Origin: Acanthochlamys bracteata
Taxonomy: Eukaryota > Streptophyta > Magnoliopsida > Pandanales > Velloziaceae
NCBI GenBank assembly: GCA_019914995.1
Contig: CM034138.1
Location: forward strand, 5,157,903 to 5,221,902
DNA: 64,000 bases
Direction of reading: 5' to 3'
A program made the position numbers and the translations under genes. Positions 58,000 through 64,000 of this stretch are shown here, in pieces. The notes beneath the pieces were generated by a model. That model had not been told where the DNA came from and did no database searches. It was given only the letters and a program-made list of their open reading frames with translations. Each line of letters begins with the position of its first letter. Position 1 is the stretch's first letter.

Positions 58000-60349
58000 T
58001 ATATAATATATCGATGACTGTTACTATCATAAGTGTACGAGTCAACAAATAATACAATGATGAGAAAAATATCGTTCCCATGAGGATTGGTTAACCAAAA
58101 ATAACTAATTTCAGAATTATTTGAACGATCAATCTAAAAGAGTTAATGCTAAAACTAAAGAAAACAAAACAAGCTAAAACTAACACTCGTACGATTTCAA
58201 TGACTTAAGCGCTAGGCAATTTGATTTCACCGTAACTAATCCAATTCAACTCTTTATTGGTGCTATCGAAGTTTATAATCTTTATTGACAGTTGAAAAAT
58301 TCTAATTCTTTAATATATTTTCTCAAACTATATCAAAAATATTTTTATGCAATAACTCACTATATCTGTATGTGAATTAAGATACAACAAAACTCATTAA
58401 GTTCTATGGCTTTCTCTATTAACTACGTGAAACATAAGAGTACATCTATGTCTCTCATGCAATTCATGGCATTCATCATAAAAACTAATTCGCTTATCAC
58501 ATCTCTGTCTCAATACGAATCTCAAATCGATTGAATATTGGCCAGATAATCAAAAATATTAAGCACGCTAATGAATACTCAATAAGTAATTATAAAACTT
58601 CGAATAACATTAAATTAAGAATTAAATTATCATAGTTAAGCTACATCATAGCTACAGTAAGGAGGAATTTAGTTTATAGTTTTCAGATCTAACAAAGTAA
58701 AGAGAAACATGAGAGATAGAATAAAAGAATTCTGAACAAAATGTGGTGTCGAGCAAACTGCCGTCTCCTCTCTTTTTTCAATGCTTTCATCCATCTTTAT
58801 CCCCGTTCCAGCCGTAAGAACCCTAAAAAATAAACCCTACATGAGCCGCCTCTTCCTACTCTCTTTCCTCCTTTTTTTTGGAAATCTAAAAATTCGTTAT
58901 TTAAAACTATAGGTTTTTTTTTTCATGTTTAAAATAAATAAAAATATTTAAAATTAAGATCAGTGTCTTATGTTTCTAACCATATATCATTCATATCATT
59001 TAAAAATTGGGAAGGCCGTCAAGTGCACTCATTTCAGAAACTACGCACATGATTTAGGTCTATATCGTATCTCAATTTTTTTTGTGAATATATATCAAAT
59101 GATTGCCCAGTAAATTTTGAAATAATTCATGGACCATCTTGAATGTCTTTGATTTTAAGCCCAGTTGGTCGTTCACAAAATCTCCACAAAAAAGTCAAAT
59201 TTTTAAAAAAATTCTCAGATTGTAAGGAATTGCTAAAAATTAAGAAAAATAAAGAATTAAGATTCTTTTTTATTAGTTTTCCTATATACAAAGTACGTAT
59301 ATATGATGTAAGATTACATGATACTATGTACATATTTTAGCACATCAATGACCCGTACGTATAGATGTGTGACACTGAATTTTCATCATGTACCTCTCGA
59401 CATAAATAGCTTCACGTATACTTGAGAGAAAGAATTGCATCCGTTCGTCTATAGTTTCGTTGTTGTCATCCTCATCATACGAACTTATCCTCCGAAGTTA
59501 ACAATCATATATGAAAACAAACATATAAATACAATGATAACACATATACAACAAGGTTAGTTAAACTCATAAACCAAACACAAGTCACTCTACAACAAGC
59601 ATATTACATGACATGATATGTAACCAGTAATTGTCGAGTAATCACATATATAAAACTAGTAGGCAACTAGATAAAGAACAAACACAAGAAATTGAGAACA
59701 ACAAACATACGGATACAATAACATAAAGCAAATCAAGATAACTCTATTACAATAAAGTGCCTCAGGGGTTCTTTTCCATATGCTCCCTAGGGTTCTTTTT
59801 CATATGATGCTCATAAATGTACTCTAACCATGACACACGGTATTCATTGTCTGGCTATTCTCTAAAAATGGTCTTGTTTTCTTAACATACAAGCATGGAT
59901 CTAGAGGGCGCCGCCACATTGGATTCATTGAGTTTGCTTAAGTATTTGCATACATTCTGTTATGGGGTCACTATGTCGTGATTGTCCTTGAGATAGTGCC
60001 TCTACAAATATTGGCTATAAAATATATGTTATATTGGCTATAAAATATATGTTCAAATATGTTTGACTTAGCATTGGTAAACCATACAGTGACTTATCTA
60101 GATAAATAGTGCTATAAAATATCTGTATGGTGATTGTATGAAGGATCGGTGGTTTTCATATTAATGCTTGGTGGTTGTTTTATATTAAATGAATGCATAT
60201 TGAATGCTTGCTGGCGAAGTTGACATTATCTCCTACTGTTAGTTGATCCAATAAGTTGACTTGTTGGATCAACTTGGTATCTCTCGACCTGTATAGTTTT
60301 TTGGGTTGACACCCGGGTCGAGTATGCCAACTTTAATTTCAGGAGTAGC
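58000..60349. other. Unassigned sequence
   Basis: No gene recognised. The stretch near 58030-58110 (AGTGTACGAGTCAACAA, ATCGTTCCCATGAGGATTGG) resembles a motif often met in plant repeats, but I cannot assign it. The stretch 59190-59280 is A-rich. Confidence 0.35.
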
Positions 60350-62800
60350 TGCGACAACAAAAACGTGTTGCTAGGTTGCGACATTTAAACCCAAATAGGT
60401 CAAGCCTAACTGCATTTCTTTTTTCTCTTCTTTTACTTTTTCTCGTTTTATCGGGACTTTTATCAACTCATTATTTCTCTTTTATTTTCTTTTCCTCTCA
60501 ATCGTGTCCCTCGTGCTACCTTCTCCTCCTCATCGCCGGTTGCCTAGAGTTCAGCCTTAGATCTTCTCTCTTGTTCTCCTTTATCCTTTTGTCATTCTCA
60601 TTATCATCGGTTTGTGTGGACCATCACATCGATCACAGGCAAAACCTCGCATGTTGGCTAGACATTTCTCGTCAGTCACTCGTCCGCCTGGTGAAACACT
60701 ACAACAATTCACGTCCCCACCTGCATTATTATTTGTCTTACAAGTTGCATTACATTTCTAGCTCAGGGTACAAGAAAGCTCATGATTGTCGTGCCATTGT
60801 TAGATTGCTCGATTTTGACCACCGATTTTCGCTTTCAGTCTATGTATCCTTTCAATTGAGCTAAGTTAGTGTTGTTGCTTCATTTTCGTCGTCCGAGATC
60901 TCCCTCTAGTTGGAACAAATCGGTGGGTCCAGCAAATCGGTGAGCCTTTGTGTAAGTCGTTTATGTTTTGGTGTTGCTTGGATTATTGAATCGATCACTT
61001 GTCATTGGACACTAGGTTGATTCAAATACAATTCTCTCTTTCAATAATGTAAGCTTTTAATCAAGCTAGTATTAACATATAGATTATGAATGTTGGATGA
61101 AGTTGAGTTATAACATTGTAAGTGCTTAGTACTTGATAACACCATATGTGGTTATAGTAGTAATACGCATGTGTGTTTGTTAGGATCGGAAGGAAGCTAG
61201 GCATGTTAATATGCTCGTAGACAATACGTGATTTAGACAATGGCCAAAGGACTTAGGGTGAGGATTTCTTGCTATTTTCCTTCCTAAATTATCGTTAGAT
61301 TATAGGCATAGATAACATATGCCATGACCCTCTGGCATTCCTTACCACTTTCTTTGCATATTGTGGTTAGATCATGCATGATGTATAATTATAGGTGATG
61401 TATTCTATCGAATAAAGAACAAATGCTTATAATTGCATGAATAGTAATTCTAATTATTAGGGAGTGTGATTTACTGATATATTATGTGAACATTAAATGG
61501 AATTTAGAAGTATGAAAATTTCATGTAAGATTAGGAATAAGATTGATATGCTTCTCTTATGTTTTGTCTAAGGGGACAAATGATTTTATGAGTTTTATAT
61601 ATAAATTAAGAATAATTTAATACAATGCTATAACGCTTTCAACTGATAAGCTAATAACATATTTTGTGATTTTTATGAGTTTTAACTAAGTTGTATCCAT
61701 TGATGTATTTATGGATTTTTTAATGGTTGGATGCTCGTGCTGCATTAAGGCATGCGACTGTCACGGCTTGACTTCAGGATTTCTTCTCTCCTCTCCTCTC
61801 TCCATTCGTGTATATACTAGATGCAGGCCCATGAGTGTGAGGACCGTACACTTCGGCTTGGATATGTGGATAAGTTGGAGATATTGTTTCGTTTGGTTTA
61901 TGGTATCTGACTCCATCACTTCTGTTCATTATAGTGGATTGTAAATTTGGTACTAAATGTTGAATTGTTGATGGATATCTATTAATTTATTGATTGGTTA
62001 TAATTAGTATTTTATTTATAAATTGTTTATTTACCGATTCTTTTACCAATCAATCACTACATTAGACTCTTTAGTCAACTTCTTTCTAAATTATTGTATA
62101 ACTATTATTTTATGATTTAATATCACGTATTTGACTAATTATTTAAAAATTAGTTTTGTTTATCGCTTATACAGTAATTAGTTTAGTTTTATTGTACGAT
62201 TTTGGATTGTTGCATACAACATTGTATAAATCGTACCTTTCCTACTAGGACTGAGTCCGTATGGACGATTTTGTACTTGGTAGGATTAATCCGATCTAAT
62301 CCTTACATATTTGTATTATGTAGAAAGTTAAGAGTTAAAATGTTATGTAGTGCGTTAGAACCTCAATCCTGAAGTGAGTAGAAGACAATTTACCGCAGCA
62401 TCATTGTATGAATATGCGCACTAAGGGTATACATCCATTCCTAATAATTTATTTGTATGTAGTTGGCTTCGTGCAACGAAGGACTTGTATCTTTTTAATA
62501 TCCTACTATGTAATTTTGCTTTTTGAGTATGTATTTTGAGACATTAAAAGATATTGTTAGGCTACGTAAGGCCAAGAGTTCGTTTGTTAGAAAGATTGGT
62601 GATTGATTTCGTTATTCTATGTTGGGTTTTTTCTCTTGATATCCTACATCATCATATATATGATGCTGTAAGTGAATTTTATATTGATGTTATTGAGTTT
62701 TTCCTCTTGAATTTTAGTGGATTTTCCCCCTACACTTTTGAATATTTTGCCGCGTGTTGGTTTTTGTATTTGGGCTAGGTTTTGCTTAGGAGATATCACA
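60350..62800 (+). repeat. Very diverged Tekay-type LTR
   Basis: Landmarks of the Tekay-type LTR recur in the right order. They are a CTAACTGCATTT start region followed by C/T-rich leader (60405-60560), TTATCGTTAGATTATAGGCATAG near 61290, and GGACTGAGTCCGTATGGACG...CTTGGTAGGATTAATCCGATC near 62250. Total length is about 2.45 kb. The subrepeat array is not recognisable. The right end is probably ATCACA at 62800 and the left end is uncertain, so no target duplication can be given. Confidence 0.5.
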
Positions 62801-64000
62801 TCGAAGAAATTAATCAAGATAAGACATTTGAAAAATCCGAGCCATACACTAGAAATCCAAATCTAAATTCAAGCTAATGGATTTAAAACTCTCTAGTATA
62901 TTAATCTATTTCTTATATTATCTTTATTCAATATGAAATTAATCCACTCATTTTTAAATCCTACAATCTCTCTCAAGAGTGAGTCACATATTATTTTTCT
63001 CACTAAGCACTTATTGTGCACGGAGTACGTCAATCGCTTACAGTCTCAACTATTTGGCTCCGAGCATCATTGCTTCAAACCAAGAGTTAGTTCTCAAAAT
63101 CCAATTTGTTCTAAACCCTCACTCGCTATGTGAAAACTGACTAGCCACGCTGCTCTACCCTACTAATTGCACTATAAATTAGAGTTCAATTTTCTCATCT
63201 ACACCGTTTTTGCGCAACAAAGATCCAAACATTAGAATTCAACTTGTTCGCAACAAGGATCCAACTATTGGAGTCCAACTTGTTATAAATTCTTGCTCAT
63301 ATTATGTGAAAGTTTATGTAAAACACATTGCTTTTAACCTGCACAATTATTACCAGTAAGAACTATTATGTTAATTGAGTTCTCAGTTAAACCATTGGCT
63401 CTTATACTATTATTGAAACAGTACAACACTGAAGAAGTTACTTAAGATAAATCACATAAAGAGCCCTGCATGTATAATAGAAACAGCTCAATCTAACGCA
63501 GAAGTTTAAACTAATGAGTTTTGAACTCTCTAATATATTATCGCTCTTTTTAATTTTTATTTTATTTTTATTAAATATAAAATTAATCTACACACTATTG
63601 AATTCAATAAAATTCATTGTTAATTGCGGGATGCTGAAACAAACTATTAGACAAAGTTCATTCTTATCTTGACTTAAGCTCTTTGACTTTGACTTCGTCA
63701 TGAGGTGACAAGTATTTGACCAACTTATTTTTATTATTCATTTTTTTTACTTTGTTTGATTAGTATTACTGGCAAATCAGTTCCCAAAAATCGGTAGCAA
63801 AATTTTCTGAACTGTCGAAACAATCTGCATAGTGCACTTCCAGTTTACGGCAGCCTCTAATCTCTTGCCACGTCTACGATTTTATTTGTCTTCCGACTTA
63901 AGAACTTTTAAGAGGAAAATTCGGTGCGACTCGAGTCAACCGGCACCAACTGGTGCGTCCATATTATAATTTCTCAATCACAATCCTAATCGACTCACCA
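62801..64000. other. Unassigned sequence with a diverged internal repeat
   Basis: The pattern AACTCTCTARTATATTA followed by a T-rich stretch and AATATRAAATTAATC occurs near 62888 and again near 63519. No protein or RNA gene is visible up to the window edge. Confidence 0.35.

Noticed and set aside
60376-60864. A 162-codon open stretch, the longest outside the retroelements
   Set aside because: It begins in a C/T-rich part that corresponds to the leader-like start of Tekay-type LTRs; the product is Leu/Ser/Phe-rich with no recognisable domain, so a chance frame in an LTR is more likely.
60366-62805. TGTTGC...CACA as exact ends of a solo LTR with a duplication
   Set aside because: The flanking five bases (AAACG and TCGAA) do not match, so exact ends are not claimed.
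1-64000. CRISPR arrays, bacterial operons, riboswitches, tRNA genes
   Set aside because: The sequence is plant nuclear in character; the tandem repeats are LTR subrepeats and microsatellites, and no tRNA cloverleaf was recognised.

Overview
The window looks like an AT-rich intergenic stretch of a flowering-plant nuclear genome, probably a eudicot. The evidence is the set of plant repeat families present: SIRE-like Copia elements, Tekay/Del-type chromoviruses with LTRs of about 2.5 kb, PIF/Tourist and hAT MITEs, and a DNA transposon carrying a Ulp1-type protease. A piece of nuclear 25S rRNA is also present. I found no complete, clearly functional host gene. I cannot name the species.

Layout. 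1-10101: a large, degraded Copia element (SIRE/Maximus-like) on the + strand, with its 5' LTR cut by the window edge, gag and pol domains, an extra coding region after pol, and a complete 3' LTR. 10102-11155: a piece of an old Tekay-type LTR and an AT microsatellite. 11157-21985: about 10.8 kb bounded by two inverted copies of a promoter/5'UTR-like sequence. The right-hand copy leads on the minus strand into what looks like a decayed first exon of DSS1/SEM1, a proteasome-lid protein. Between the copies lie a MITE and a non-autonomous TIR element (14394-20402) with a second member of its own family inside it. 22200-23540: an old, diverged duplication. 23551-28658: one Tekay-type LTR with another solo LTR inside it, flanked by a perfect 5-bp duplication. 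28930-31620: wrecked protein gene of a Ulp1-bearing DNA transposon. 32878-33029: 25S rRNA fragment. 33030-36560: unassigned.

36560-50350: a minus-strand Copia element, broken up by a hAT MITE (37171-37738) and by an almost entire Tekay chromovirus (38435-48577). 50558-52165: minus-strand solo LTR related to the LTRs of the first Copia element. 52874-55272: minus-strand solo Tekay LTR with a perfect 5-bp duplication. 55273-64000: AT-rich sequence holding a PIF/Harbinger transposase remnant (about 57704-57999) and a very diverged Tekay-type LTR (about 60350-62800).

No genes here work together as a pathway. The story is one of layered insertion, LTR-LTR recombination that leaves solo LTRs, and decay. 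By eye the Tekay element's two LTRs differ at about 5% of sites and the first Copia's at about 5-12% by region, which suggests insertions of a few million years or less under usual plant rates. The older LTR copies at 10102, 23551 and 60350 are far more diverged.
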